From NCBI GenBank assembly GCA_016648135.1, contig JADDOH010002018.1, positions 62,001-126,000 on the forward strand: 64,000 nt of DNA. The letters run 5' to 3'. Within the stretch, counting starts at the first letter, position 1, and each line of letters begins with the position of its first letter. Of this stretch, positions 32,576 through 44,344 are shown piece after piece. The translations under genes were made by a program, and so were the position numbers. Below the pieces are notes generated by a model. The model did no database searches. It was not told the origin of the DNA and was given only the letters and a program-made list of their open reading frames with translations. This stretch comes from Agrypnia vestita. Taxonomy: Eukaryota > Arthropoda > Insecta > Trichoptera > Phryganeidae.

Positions 32576-33056
32576 AAGCGGATAGAACTATTATGCTAAA
32601 AACACCAGTGGTGTGTACACTGTAATGCCAAAGAAGATATGTCGCCAAAAAAAATTATATTTACGACCGTATCCTCAGTAGTCATCTCAATCGGACGGCC
32701 AAAGCGCGCGTCATCAAATGGATATTCGGATTATTGCTAAAATTAGTTTAACCGAAATCGATGACGGTAGTCATCGAAAGTGCTCGCTTTACCGCGACTT
32801 CCTCATACGTTTTCTCACACAAAAAGAGTACACGAATCATTTATAGATATTTCTTTTTTTCTATGATTGAGAGTAAACACAAACTTGCGCACTTTCAACA
32901 ACTCTCAAAACAAAACTTCTTGATAAATCTGTCTAAAATTTTGACCCGCATTGTTCGAATTGTGGCGTTAAACAATGGTATCAAGATTTTGCGTCAGTGG
33001 CGTCATCAGTCGTTAAACACGGGAACTTATCATACAAACCTCATAGATGAAATATG
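32576..33056. other. Intergenic DNA, no gene seen
   Basis: A 101-codon plus frame (32761-33066) is present but has no recognised motif and ordinary AT-rich composition. I treat it as chance. Confidence 0.4.
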
Positions 33057-33105
33057 CTTCACATGAATATTCTTACTATTTTCAAATAATGGTAAACGTG
33101 TGTTA
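33057..33105 (-). repeat. Possible fragment of SINE family 1 body
   Basis: TTCACATGAATATTCTTACT then ATTTTCAAATAATGGTAAACG matches the SINE body at 895-932 apart from a few changes. Neither the tRNA head nor a tail is present. Confidence 0.4.
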
Positions 33106-33769
33106 CCACCAGAACGGTACATTGCGTTGAATTACGAATTTAAATCACTATTCATTAATAAGGCTGAACTAAAGTTGCGAGTGTACGTGTTTGAGGATCT
33201 ACAAACTTACCTTGTGTTTATACATAAACATTGTTATTAGTGAACAATCAATCTAAAGAATGAGTCTTACAGTGTCTAAAAACAATGATACTGTTGAATA
33301 CATAATACTATAATGCCGAAAAATATACAATACTTAAATTACGAATTTCACAATTCCATTTTCAAATGAAAGGAAAAAAAGATATATCTAAGGGGTTCGG
33401 AAAAAAAACTAAAATGGAGAAACGAAATCTCGATTCCAGCTGGATGCATAATACATTTACCGCCGCAACTGAGTCACTGTATCGTCTAAGGAAACGACGC
33501 TAATATGGAAAGTGTGAGTGAATAGATTCTAGCAGAGAACATTTTAAATCCCAGTGTCAGCTTGTTCCAGAATATAAAACATAGGAGTACGGCTAAAATA
33601 TCAAGTCGACCAGCATATGCTGCGTCGTTTATATTTTTTTGCATGATATTATAATAAATCAAAAATAAAATCATTTTAAAACATTTCGCGTGCTGCAGTG
33701 AGTATTCCATAAATTTATTTGAATGTATGTTACGTCAATATTTTCTAATACATACAGTTTTATCCTCGT
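33106..33769. other. AT-rich intergenic DNA, no gene seen
   Basis: No gene or repeat recognised. Confidence 0.45.
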
Positions 33770-33774
33770 CTCTC

Positions 33775-33870
33775 GCCTCGCCAGCTGCGACATAAATGGT
33801 TAAGACGCCTGACGTGAATCTAATTGTCACAGGGAGCGCTGGTTCGAGGCCTATCGTCCGAACCTTTTTT
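33775..33870 (+). repeat. tRNA-like sequence, possible third SINE family
   Basis: CATAAATGGTTAAGACGCCT resembles the D-arm and box A of a serine- or leucine-type tRNA. About 45 bases later GCTGGTTCGAGGCC matches box B, with a short stretch between that could be a long variable arm. A T-run follows (33867-33873). The acceptor stem does not pair, so it is a pseudo-tRNA or SINE head rather than a gene. No second copy was found in this window. Confidence 0.4.
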
Positions 33871-33879
33871 TAAGTATGG

Positions 33880-36114
33880 TATTTTTTAAAACGAAAATTA
33901 TTTATTATTTTTTCATGTTATCATTTTTAAATTTAATTCGTATTATCTATAAATATATTTTTTAAATTTTTATTTTATTTATTTGTTCTTTTTACATAAA
34001 TTAATATAATTTAACATTTAAAATAAGGAAACAATTTATTCTACTATTTTTATGAGCCGGAGACTCGTAGTAGTATTGCAGGTATAAAGTATAAATTATA
34101 AATAAACATTAATCTAAGTAGTGAAAAATATAATTTATTGTATAACAATAATTATATACAAAGAAATTTTATGCTAGTAAAACGAGCCGACGCTAGTTCG
34201 GACTTCGTTCCGTTTCCTTCTTTGACCTTTGTAACAAGCATCCACATTTTGATTAAGCCCTGAAAATCTCGAATTATCCGAAATAAACCAAAATATACCA
34301 ACCGTGAGTATCTATTTTTGCAAACCTATTGATACACTACACCTACATACATCACGACACATAAGTTGAACACCTAAAGTAGAGTCTTGGTAAATGTTCC
34401 TCATACTCTACATTGGTGCCCAACGCCATAAAGTCTCACTCTACTTAAAATTCACACACCATTATATAGAATAATGCGATCGGGTATCTTGAGTCGGCCA
34501 ATAATAAGTTATATTTTTTAATGATATCCGCAGGCAACTTATACTTTTTCACATTGGATTTCAAGGACGCCCAAAGCAAGCAATTATATAATTGTGATAA
34601 AAATGAATAAATCTGATTTTGACCTAAGGTTTCACATCATAATTTTGTGTCCAGAGCAAAAAGGTATGTTTAATTGATTCTAATATAATGTTGGGTCATT
34701 AATAGTTCATTGACTCCAAAACTACTTGACAGAGTGAATCGACACGCGTTAGTCGCAAGAGCCAAGCTCCGCGCTCGCGTCAAACGGATTCGTGGTTTTA
34801 CGACCAGGAAGTAGGGCTACGATGATCTGTGTGATGTGTATCGTGCATTAACAGCGCTCAGTCTAATGATACTAGATGCGATGGACGGAAGATAGCGTTG
34901 ATGATGAATAGCACGAACGTGTTATGGTTTCAAACATGAAAACAGATCCAAATTGATTACATTCATTTAGACGGAGTAATAACTATGTAAGAGCCGGAAG
35001 AGAGTGTTTTAATAAAAAGGAAATGTCCAGATCGCCAAAAGGATGTTTATCTATTGCAGCTGCATTATAGAGGCAAACGTGGATAAGATAAGACTCCAGG
35101 AGATGCACTTCAATGTTTGGTACGTGCTCGCTGAGAGTCTGCCACGCGGATAACTTCTGGGAATACTGCCATTGTCGAAAAAAAACAGAAAAGGATTGTT
35201 TTATACAGTGAGACATAAATTTTATTATATTTCTTTAAATTAAAGAGGCGTTGATAATAAATACATAGAATACAAGCAAAATGGATGGTTATGTCAACTC
35301 TCCAATTAGAAGTCTGCAGCACGCGCACTTACAATATTAAAAGAGTTATTAAAATAATTAAAATTGCCAGCAACGGAAAAATAATGTCAAACGGCAAGTC
35401 CACATAAAAACAAGTTGCGGACAAGATGCAAAAGTCGAAAGTTTTGGAATACACTACGAGCGGCCAACTGAAGGTGTGTGAATATCACATTATAAAAATA
35501 TAAAACAAAACCTAAAAACACATCCACCCCATCTACGTTCCGACACAGCTGGTTACAGAGCCTGTAAATCCTAGTGAGCAGCTGTTTTGATCGATGTTGA
35601 TACTATGGTGATGTAGCTGAAATGTGTGTGTTCTGAGACGAGGATTTGGCTCGTAGAAGTTGATGCTACTGATCGCCGATGTATTCATAGTTCCTTTAAT
35701 TAACCTATGCAGTACAGACAGATCTGCAACTACACCGTAGAAAGAATGTAAAGATATTTCTAAATAAATTAATGTAACAAAGAAAATAGCCCGATTTTTT
35801 GTCTCTACATAGTAAAAAATAACACGAGGGTTCATAAAATATATACAGATGTCGCAAATATATTTATTTAAATATATTTCAATATTTAAGGTTGGGAACC
35901 TTACGAAAACCGATTAAGTTGAAAATTTTCATGCTGTAAGTGAAAATTACCTACCATACCTATTTTGTGAAGTTAAATATTTATCTTCTACAATAGATAT
36001 TAGGATATTTTGAATATATGATAATAATGGTCACGGAATATTACAAGAATTATATTCTTGTTAAGTACATCATATTTTCAGACCACTCTGTTGCCATGTA
36101 CAGAAATAAGCAAG
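33880..36114. other. Intergenic DNA, no gene seen
   Basis: About 2.2 kb, AT-rich at first. A more complex part at 34730-34930 (GAGCCAAGCTCCGCGCTCGC) has no reading frame of note. A weak family C-like stretch occurs at 35885-36010 (AAGTTGAAAATTTTCATG, ATAGATATTAGGATATTTTG). The 100-codon minus frame at 35533-35835 is unrecognised. Confidence 0.4.
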
Positions 36115-36600
36115 ATAATGATTTATTAATTAATTAATTAATATATACATCAAAATTAAAAAATATGAATGAAAAAGACAATAATACATTTAGAAAATAA
36201 TTAGAAAATTAAAACAAACAGCAATATTAAAAAATTAAATAACAAGCAGCAGCTTGTTACCTCAGAAGTTACAGTAACCCCAGACAGCGATAGTATGCTG
36301 GCATAAGGGAACATTAAGGAAAAAATGAAATAAAATTTAGTACACATATTAACTAACGACAAACGACAACGATTTGTTGAATAGTTTATCTCCTCTCCAA
36401 CACTAGTCTTTTCAGTTGTGTATGGAATAGTTTCACATTATTTAGTTACTTTATGTTATTGGAATTTCCATTACAAAAGTCGATTGCAGTATATAGGAAT
36501 CCATGTCTTTCTCTATTAGTCCGCGGTATATCACTTCTTATATTGTCTCTTGTTCTTGTGTGTTGTCTATTAACTTATTTGTTCGACAAATAATAAATTA
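36115..36600 (-). pseudogene. LINE 3' end with (TTAA)n tail, minus strand
   Basis: Upstream of a stop at 36446-36448 the minus strand encodes RDNIRSDIPRTNRERHGFLY then TAIDFCNGNSNNIK, similar in arrangement to the terminal segment of Jockey/CR1-like ORF2 proteins (arginine-rich, then a short terminal part). A 300-base non-coding part and a TTAA/ATTA tandem tail at 36122-36142 follow. The clade is uncertain and the 5' end is missing. Confidence 0.55.
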
Positions 36601-37250
36601 GAAACTATCAGTCTCATTACAGTATTGCTTATTAAGCAATAAAGCGACAACCGATTGCCATAAAACCGGTAATAATTATATAATATATTAATAAAAATCC
36701 AATTATTTTTCCACAACGGTTTGTATTTGATGTGACGTGTGAAGTCCATCAACATTCTTGAATGTCTACGATTTTAATAAAAAATTTACATCTCTGAAAA
36801 TGTTGACTTTTTTGCACATTAGATTTAGTTTAAAATAATAGGGATGCCTATATTGCCTAGTTTTCACATCAACAGTCATACATTTTTCAGAAGATAAACA
36901 TTTTTTAAATGATTATGTTCCGAAAAATTGATTACGAGGCGAACAATCAAAATTTCGGCACCCCAACAATTGATTGCTCGCAACGTTAGGGCGTTGTTCA
37001 ACCCCGATGATAGCGCGCAGAACTAAATACAAAACTAAAATTAATGAAAGAAAAGGTTTTTTGTAACCTTAAACTATAGTACACTAATAGTGATGAAGAT
37101 TTTGTTAACAATCCATAAAAAAAATCTTCCAACAACGGAACAAATTGAAGAAAAATCTTGGTTGAAAAACGTCGAAATTCATCAAGAGAATGGAAGTTAT
37201 TTTTTCCTTGTCAATATACATAATATTCTTCATTGTGCTAAAATAATAAC
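36601..37250. other. AT-rich intergenic DNA, no gene seen
   Basis: A 72-codon frame (37090-37308) overlaps the TIR of the next element and is therefore unlikely to be a gene. Confidence 0.45.
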
Positions 37251-37438
37251 TGAGCCCTTGCCCGGAATAACGTTGTATCCAACACAAATGTCAATTTTGA
37301 GTTATTGATGGAGTTATGTTAGGTATGTTATTATGCATCGATTAAGGTAAATAATATGTTAAGAAAAAATTATTTAGGCTTCTGGCTGCATTTTAAAGTT
37401 ATTGGTTTGTGGAATAACGTTGTATAGTGTTTCTCAAA

Positions 37439-37657
37439 ATGGCGTCGCCGAGCGTCAATATCGTGGAGCGTGGTTTAATTCACATGAATAAAGGGAGAAA
37501 ACGAACATCTAATGTTTTAAATTGGAAAGATATCAAAGCCAATAAGTTGAAGGATGCAGGAAAGGAGTTTTTATCCAGAAAAAATATTATCAAACCTGCA
37601 ATTGACCCGCCAGAACATGTTTGTGGAATAACGTTGTATACGATTTGGCAATTCTGA
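37439..37657 (+). pseudogene. Partial transposon-encoded protein, N-terminal region
   Basis: The first ATG (37439) sits in a good context (AAAATGGCG) just after an internal 15-mer. The frame is basic, with NKGRKRTSNVLNWKDIKANK then KDAGKEFLSRKN, a pattern that reminds me of the N-terminal basic region (NWK...GKEY/F) of an unnamed transposase-like protein family common in insects. The frame then runs into another 15-mer, whose codons (VCGITLYT) are clearly not protein-derived, so the rest of the coding sequence has been deleted there. Confidence 0.45.
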
Positions 37658-38143
37658 TTGATATTGTGATTTCATATTATTTTGTCGAACGTTAACCGAT
37701 TTTACTCAATTGATTTATCCATATTGATATTTGAAATGCTTTTTGATAATAATGCTGGCTTTATAGTGCTCTTTATATCGTAACTTAATATAACACCGAT
37801 ACAAAAAGTTTATTTAATTCCTCATTCTTTTTCGCAGGGTCGAGTTTGTGCCAAAAATGTTTAAATCCGGGATGTTTTCTCCATTTTAATATCAAGATAA
37901 ATATTTAATCAGTATTCAGGTTACTGAATTACAATGAAAAAAGTAATCATCTCGTCTTGTGTATTAAGAAATTGAATGTCCGACGCCGTATTCAGCAAAC
38001 AGACGGAGATATGTAATAGTATGTACGAGAGACTTATCGTTCCGTAAAAGCTCTTTACCTACTAATGATCTCATCACAATCAGAGCTCAAACCTTCCACA
38101 AAGAATTAGAATCATGGACCTCCTATAGCTTTCTACCAACTAT

Positions 38144-38326
38144 TTGTGGAAGGAGGGCAAGATTGGCTACCGTTTGGAAAAAAATCATGCAGTTAGGGAG
38201 CCTGGAACTAACTTCAATGTATTCCAATCTACTGCCAATAAGACTGTTAAGCTCAAGGACCTCGATGACATTTGTGAATTCATGTTAGATGAGCACATGC
38301 TGCTTTTAAAAGGCATTATCAAGTAA
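38144..38326 (+). other. Second coding-like frame inside the TIR transposon
   Basis: A 60-codon frame (start GKIGYRLEKNHAVREPGTNF; acidic stretch KDLDDICEFMLDEHMLL) ending just before the 38352 15-mer. It may be the C-terminal remnant of the same transposon protein, with the middle lost, but I cannot match it to a family with confidence. Confidence 0.3.
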
Positions 38327-38591
38327 AGCAGAATAAAAAAATCCATTTTGCGGAATAACGTTGTTTGTGAAAATTTCATATACAACGTTTTTCCACTGAT
38401 TCAGCATGTTTTTTTACAATAGATTCAAATTTAATTGACTTTTCCCCCTATTTTATATTGAGATTAATTAAGAATTATATATTTGTTATATTTAAAATAT
38501 AAAATGTAATAAATTGTAACTGGTTTCGTTTTTTCAATTTTTCTCGGAATGAGAGTATTGTTGGATACAACGTTATTCCGGGCAAGGGCTC

Positions 38592-39110
38592 AACTATTTA
38601 ATATAATTTATAATCCACGTAACTATTTAATATAATTTTGTTCTACTCGCTCTATTCTCTTAGCCTACTTGGAAATAAAAATAAAAGTGTTGGTATATTT
38701 CGATGCATAAGTGTCTGAACTATTTCAAGAAATACGATTAATAAGAAGGCCACAAACATATTTAATGGATGGTGGAACGTATTAAGATCATTAGGCACTG
38801 CACAGCACTGTTATAAATAATGTAAAACAATTTTAATTCTCTCGCTACTCTAAAGTAAACAAATTTAAATAAATCCTTTCCCGTGGTAAATGGCGCACCG
38901 GCCTGGCTTAAGAATTATGGTAATAGACACCATCACACGAATACAGAGAGTAAAAATAAAAAATAATTTAAAGTTAGGATGTGAAAAGACGAAAAATGAT
39001 GAAAATCTCTCAGATTATTTTCAATTCACACAGTAAAAAAGTTAAATTCAATAGGTCAAAAAAAGACAAGCAAATGGCTTACAGGGAAACCATTTCATGA
39101 ATACAAGAAT
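38592..39110. other. AT-rich intergenic DNA with a short tandem repeat
   Basis: AACTATTTAATATAATTT occurs at 38592 and again at about 38620. Nothing else is recognised. Confidence 0.5.
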
Positions 39111-39114
39111 ATAT

Positions 39115-39345
39115 AATGTTAAACAGACCAAGTCCACATACTTACCTAAATTGTGAGTCGAAAATGTGCAAGCAACAATGCCTTGATATCAATAGTTATG
39201 GAAGTAAGCTACTTCCATAGCTATTTGCATTTTTTTTTCAATATTTTTAATTTACTTTCTGTAAAAACTTTTCAATCAATCAATAAATAGTATTAACTAT
39301 TTAAAATTAATTCGCTTCAATATAGATAAATTTATTATTAACCGC
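39115..39345. mobile_element. Family C TIR element, partial copy
   Basis: Contains GTGAGTCGAAAATGTGCAAG, CAACAATGCCTTGATATCAA and ATAGTTATGGAAG, the left-arm landmarks at 50770-50825 and 16180-16230. The right arm is not clear. Confidence 0.55.
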
Positions 39346-39479
39346 AAGATCCAACAGGTTTTCGAGGACGATTCTACGAGCATCTCACGGATAAAGGAGT
39401 GGTAGGTACAAGCGCTTCCGACAGTAAACTGCGTTTAGGCCCTCAATAATCCGAAATAATAATGTGTTTACCCAAGCGC

Positions 39480-39690
39480 AGACCTTGGTCATACAAGATC
39501 TGGTATCACATTCCAAGAATTTGTAAACGAGATGGCGGTAAATATCAGATCGCTATTTTCAATTTCGATCGAGGATTTAGGCTTGAATAATGTTGGCGAA
39601 ATACGTGCCGAAGCTGATAGCGATAGAGTAGAAGCAACTCCGTTTGGATTTCCCATTCGTCGCATCTTAATAAGGGCCTGAATAAGGAGC
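39480..39690 (+). other. Open coding-like frame, unassigned
   Basis: A plus-strand frame without stops encodes TRSGITFQEFVNEMAVNIRS, then EDLGLNNVGEIRAEADSDRV and PFGFPIRRILIRA before a stop. Composition is balanced and higher in GC than the flanks. There is no start codon at a sensible place and no recognised domain. It might be a decayed exon or an old transposon reading frame. A complementary frame exists on the minus strand. Confidence 0.2.
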
Positions 39691-39789
39691 ATCAACTTGG
39701 TTTATTGTATTTTTTCATTTAAATCATAGATTCTTGCATTTTTCACTAATCAAATGAACCATTTTCGTAAAAAGCTACGTTTTAAGCAA

Positions 39790-39975
39790 ATTACTTTTAT
39801 AAATCAAGTTGTTACAAGTCTTTCTTGGCCAAACACAGCGTTCCCTTGGTATATCAGGCTACCTACTTTCTCGACATGGCTCCGTGTGATTTTGGTATTA
39901 CCCAGAGTTAAAAATACCGTTGCTAAGCGATCCAATCCAGAAGACGCGTGTTCCATACACTGGTGCTCGCAGAAA
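39790..39975 (+). pseudogene. Ancient mariner-like transposase fragment
   Basis: One frame encodes TYFLDMAPCDF, the degenerate form of the mariner motif around the third catalytic aspartate (YSPDxAPCDF). After a frameshift, YYPELKIPLLSDPIQKTRV continues as in the mariner C-terminal region. Stops and the shift show that it is long dead. The C-type motif (APCDF, against APTDYH in the two young copies) shows a different mariner subfamily. No TIRs found. Confidence 0.5.
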
Positions 39976-41081
39976 CCTCAAGCTCAACACGCGCCAAAAA
40001 AAACCTACCCTTTCGAAAAAGGTCGAATTATTTCAACGTAAACGAATATCGTCAAAAGTTTTTTTTAAGAAGCGACCATTTACTGCTTTTAAACCTTCGT
40101 TTAATATTGACGATTTATTGCATTCAATGCCACGGGCAAAAATTTTATAGAATGTAGAACGTCAAATCACAAAAACGACCCCTTTATTTATTTAAATATT
40201 ATAAACCATATAATAAAGTGACTATTACTCAAGTTAACGCTAACGAGGGACGATTAGCTAAAGAAATCTTAGGTATGCAGATGTATATTATTTTTATTTA
40301 TTAAGATATATTACAGCGGTTTGATATGTGTGCAAACATATTAGGCAAATTAGAAATATTCACTCGTAAAACATTAAAAATAGTGCACCGTGAGATTAAC
40401 AACAAAAGAATGGCAACGAATACTCGTAAAATAAGATAAAATGAGACAACTGTATTACAAGATAAAGCAAGAAATGCACAGGAGTTTTAATTTTTAAATA
40501 CGACCACATTCTCTGTCAAAGTAAAAACTTGATAGGAATCTGGATAGTCTCTAGTTACTAAAATAATTCATTTTTCTCAAAAAATGATAAAAACAGATTT
40601 GGTCGCATTCAAGGTACACATATTCACTAAAAAATTAGTTGACATAGTTAAATATTTAACCAAATTCAAGTATTAAAGTGATGTTTTCGCCTATCTTTGG
40701 GCGAGATTTCCACGAAGGACAACAAGAGTGTATGGAAGAATATACACTCTATTTCACATATCCTTTCTTCTTAACGAGCGAGCTGTACCTTCGAGTGGAC
40801 AGTATGACTTGACAGAAGGGCTTGAGGGCTTGGTATGGAATCGGGGATTATAAAATTAATATTATTAAAAAATTCATATTATTAAAAATCTAATTAACTT
40901 TTTTTTAACAACACTGTTTGTTTTTAACATCTAAAGGTTTCGATATCTCATTATATGTCAGTATGGACGCACACAACGACTTATTAGCACAATAACTGTT
41001 CCATAAATTAAATGAAAATTGCATATTGCTATTGTTGTTAATTTTCTCCATTTAGTTATCCCAATCAAAATAATTTATTTG
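39976..41081. other. Intergenic DNA, no gene seen
   Basis: A 76-codon plus frame at 39920-40150 (with SKKVELFQRKRISSK) extends from the mariner relic and is unassigned. A slightly GC-raised part at 40685-40850 has no coding signal. The rest is AT-rich. Confidence 0.4.
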
Positions 41082-41155
41082 TCTGTCCGTCCGTCCGTCC
41101 GCTCGTCTGTCCGTCCGCTCGTCTGTCCGTTCATCCGTTCGTTCGTTAGTCGTAA
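41082..41155. repeat. Imperfect (GTCC/GTTC)n microsatellite
   Basis: Begins TCTGTCCGTCCGTCCGTCCG, alternating with GCTCGTCTGTCC variants and ending in TTCGTTCGTTAG. Confidence 0.9.
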
Positions 41156-41544
41156 CTTCGTGTAACGTCCGTCACTTCTTTATAGTAATTTTATTATTTT
41201 GTTATTTATACTTTGTTTTCTCTTTTTTTCTTTCTACTAACGACGGGTTAGTTTAACATAAATCTTTTGAATGTGCATTCTATCCAGCTAGTACTAACTC
41301 GCGTACATTAATAGACGCACCTAATTTTTTTCACGCGGCAACCAAAGTTCGACGAAATAACAATTGATTTTATTTTCATGTTCATTTACGAACACGAAAT
41401 TCCTTGAATTATTAATAAATTCTTCTGAAAGACATGTTTCTTGATAACATTGTGTAATATTCTAAACGTCAAATAAATGTTGCACGAATCAAGCTAGTTA
41501 CAATAATGATTATATAAAATATTAGAAATATTTCAACTGGAAAC

Positions 41545-41840
41545 AGGAGAGACAGAGGGCTGGTAGAGGACGCGAGGGTTAATACGGTCCTGGATGGTGA
41601 GGGTAGGTTGGCGGGCGGGACCGTGGCGGGGGTCGGACACCCACCCCGTAACTTTTGGCCTACTCAACCCTCTCAATATTCTATTCTGTATTATTGTTCA
41701 AGGGCACTCAGCTACAAAAATAGCTTCTCGAGGTTATCATTGTGGGATTGAGCGGAGCTGTGCTTGTCAGGTGTCACGTTCGGGAGCTCCCCTCGTGTAT
41801 TCTGTAACTGGAGGCCACGTGCTTTGGGTACACCACTGAT
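41545..41840. other. GC-rich island, non-coding
   Basis: A GGTTGGCGGGCGGGACCGTG section and, at the right, GGAGGCCACGTGCTTTGG with a CACGTG E-box. The 81-codon plus frame is unassigned. No second copy. Candidate regulatory DNA. Confidence 0.35.
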
Positions 41841-41994
41841 CGTAATCCGATTGCAAATACGTCGTCAAATGTAACTAAGTCAAATATAAAGTATTGAATT
41901 TCGCACAATTGTCAAAACCTGTTTATTTGAAAATAGAAATTAGTATGACTTAGCTAGTAAAAAAATGTTTTTCAATAAAGATTTTATATATATG

Positions 41995-42450
41995 AAAGTA
42001 TAGGGCTAACGATCTGTCGTATGGCTGGATTAAGTGATCACTTTAGAAAATGCAAAATCCACCAGTCCATACCACATCTATGAAATTTTTGAAAGTTGTG
42101 TATATGTTTAATGTTTCTACGTACCTTGTTTCATATTATGTATATTGTATTTTTAATACCGCCACCTGCGGTTGAAAAATTTGTCATTCCCATTAACCAG
42201 TATTGATGTCGCTGTTGGTAATGAGAACCTACATATATATATATATATGAATATATATATATTTTTTTTTTGATTGGAGTTTTTAAAGAAATATTCTTTA
42301 TGCATGTATACGACATTCATCCGAATTATTAACAATACACTAGAATATGCCTGAAAATTATTTCAATTATTTAAATATTTTTTTGACTATTTTTTTTTTA
42401 TATATATTCAGAATATTTTGAGTACGCTTAAATTTTTCAAGAATACGGTA
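41995..42450 (+). mobile_element. CACAGAGACGAA-family element, partial copy
   Basis: Aligns in order with 13560-13900: GGATTAAGTGATCACTTTAG, CACATCTATGAAATTTTTGA then AAGTTGTGTATATG, ATTGATGTCGCTGTTGGTAA, and AATACACTAGAATATGCCTG near the end. It ends in AGAATATTTTGAG (42411), the same words as at 13409 and 55336. The left terminus is lost. An (AT)n run at 42233-42262 has expanded inside. Confidence 0.65.
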
Positions 42451-42539
42451 CTTCAATATCTCAATGAAAATAAAATTGCTTTTTAAATAATATTTAAAAA
42501 TATAATAAGCATAAAAGTATATAAATCCTTTTATGATAG

Positions 42540-42755
42540 AGAAAAGAATGAAAAAATCAAGAAAGAGGTAAGCAAGATATGTGACGCAAGTGTTGACGGC
42601 ACCAGGAGATGGCTACCGCGTAAGACGTGGCGTGACCGGATTAACCAGACACTGGAAGATGGTTTTGTTAGGAGCATCAATAATCGTCGAGTTTGCACGC
42701 GAAGATGTATGCATGTGGATGAAGGGAGAACTGTGTGTCTCAGATCAATTCAGTA
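42540..42755 (+). pseudogene. RTE-like LINE fragment
   Basis: Frames encode DASVDGTRRWLPRKTWRDRI then LEDGFVRSINNRRVCTRRCM, matching the region RPRKTWHDQ...RRTCMRRCM of the copy at 31709-32194. Frameshifts are present. Neither a tail nor a target duplication is seen. Confidence 0.75.
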
Positions 42756-43290
<535 letters not shown>

Positions 43291-43975
43291 AATGCTTTAC
43301 AATGCAAGTATATCTCGGAGTACCTATATGGAGGCGATCCGCTGCTTGATGCATTCAATGCTATCATAAATACATCTACATGCTCGCTCAGTTCATTTAG
43401 GAGTTGCACACTACGCGTTACGGTGTGCTTATTCATTATATCCGTTCTGCATTTTGGGACATGAGTGGTGCGTGACCTCGATTCTGCAATTAATTGTTTG
43501 GTAAACATTACATAATTCTGTAGCAGGTTAATTTTAACCCCCAACATGACTAGGCCCTCCTGCCTGCGCGACTCGAGGCTGCGGTAGTAGCATCCCTCAG
43601 CAGTACTTCATGGTTCATGAATGTAGGATATTCTCCTGTTCTGCGCATGTATAAGTAGCGCAAGAATTTCTTTTGAATCTGCATGAATTTCGAATGTCGA
43701 TGTATTTCCTTTGGTGTGGACTCCACACTGCCATTCCATATTCCAATTTGAACTAATGATGAAATTGTACATTTGCTCGATGCACTTCTCATTCGAAAAC
43801 CCTTTTGATATATGTGTTACGAAACCTACAAGCTTTAACTAGTTGGTTTGAGAAGTGACTAAGTGACTTTAGAATGTCAGTCTGGCATCAAAGACAATAC
43901 CGAGATCCTTGATCTCAGCAACGTCAGATTGACAGACTATCCCTGGTATCATGCACTAAAAATTGAATTGATTGG
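43291..43975 (-). pseudogene. LINE reverse transcriptase C-terminus (Jockey/R1-like)
   Basis: Minus-strand frames carry DVAEIKDLGIVFDARLTF (the conserved DLGxxxD segment after the palm), then MQIQKKFLRYLYMRRTGEYP and, nearer the end, SRSRTTHVPKCRTDIMNKHT then SVQLLNELSEHVDVF. The order and motifs are those of the C-terminal part of Jockey/R1-like ORF2. Several frameshifts and stops split it. The 3' end has been replaced by the SINE at 43290. Confidence 0.75.
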
Positions 43976-44340
43976 CTTTTATTGGGAAAAAACCTATAAT
44001 TACATAATTACTCAGCGTATGCAAATTACCAAGCTGTAAGATGCATTTTAAATAAAGAAAAATATTAAATAAATTGAAAAATTATATATTAACATTAAAT
44101 AGCAATAATTAGGACGACATTGAAAAAAACTGGGTGTTTATAAATTAATTTGTAATGATTGCAACAATTTTTATATAGATAAAACTTGAAGTAATTTTGA
44201 TATTAGAATTAAATAGCACATAAGATGTTTAAATATCAATAAGAACATTGAATTTCTAACCATGTTTTGGAAACAAACCATTCTTTTTTATTAATAAGGG
44301 TTAAGAAATTTATATACTAATAATAAATTTATATATAATA
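43976..44340. other. AT-rich intergenic DNA, no gene seen
   Basis: Nothing recognised. Confidence 0.5.
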
Positions 44341-44344
44341 ATAG

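Larger units (their letters stand above)
37252..38591. mobile_element. 1.34 kb TIR DNA transposon with repeated internal 15-mers (Sola-like?)
   Basis: Terminal inverted repeats of about 33 bp (GAGCCCTTGCCCGGAATAAC.. at the left; exact reverse complement ending GGGCTC at 38591). It is flanked by AACT on both sides (37248-37251 and 38592-38595), consistent with a 4-bp target duplication. The 15-mer GGAATAACGTTGTAT, part of the TIR, recurs inside at 37411 and 37624 and nearly so at 38352. Inverted forms lie at 38565 (in the right TIR) and, degenerate, at 38380. Two short coding-like frames are inside. GAG-starting TIRs with a 4-bp duplication are compatible with Sola; this is inference. Confidence 0.8.

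Noticed and set aside
32761..33066. 101-codon gene
   Set aside because: No recognised family, AT-biased residues, no promoter or splice signals. Best read as chance.
36122..36142. Telomere-like repeat
   Set aside because: TTAA units are the tail of a LINE; no TTAGG arrays are present in the window.
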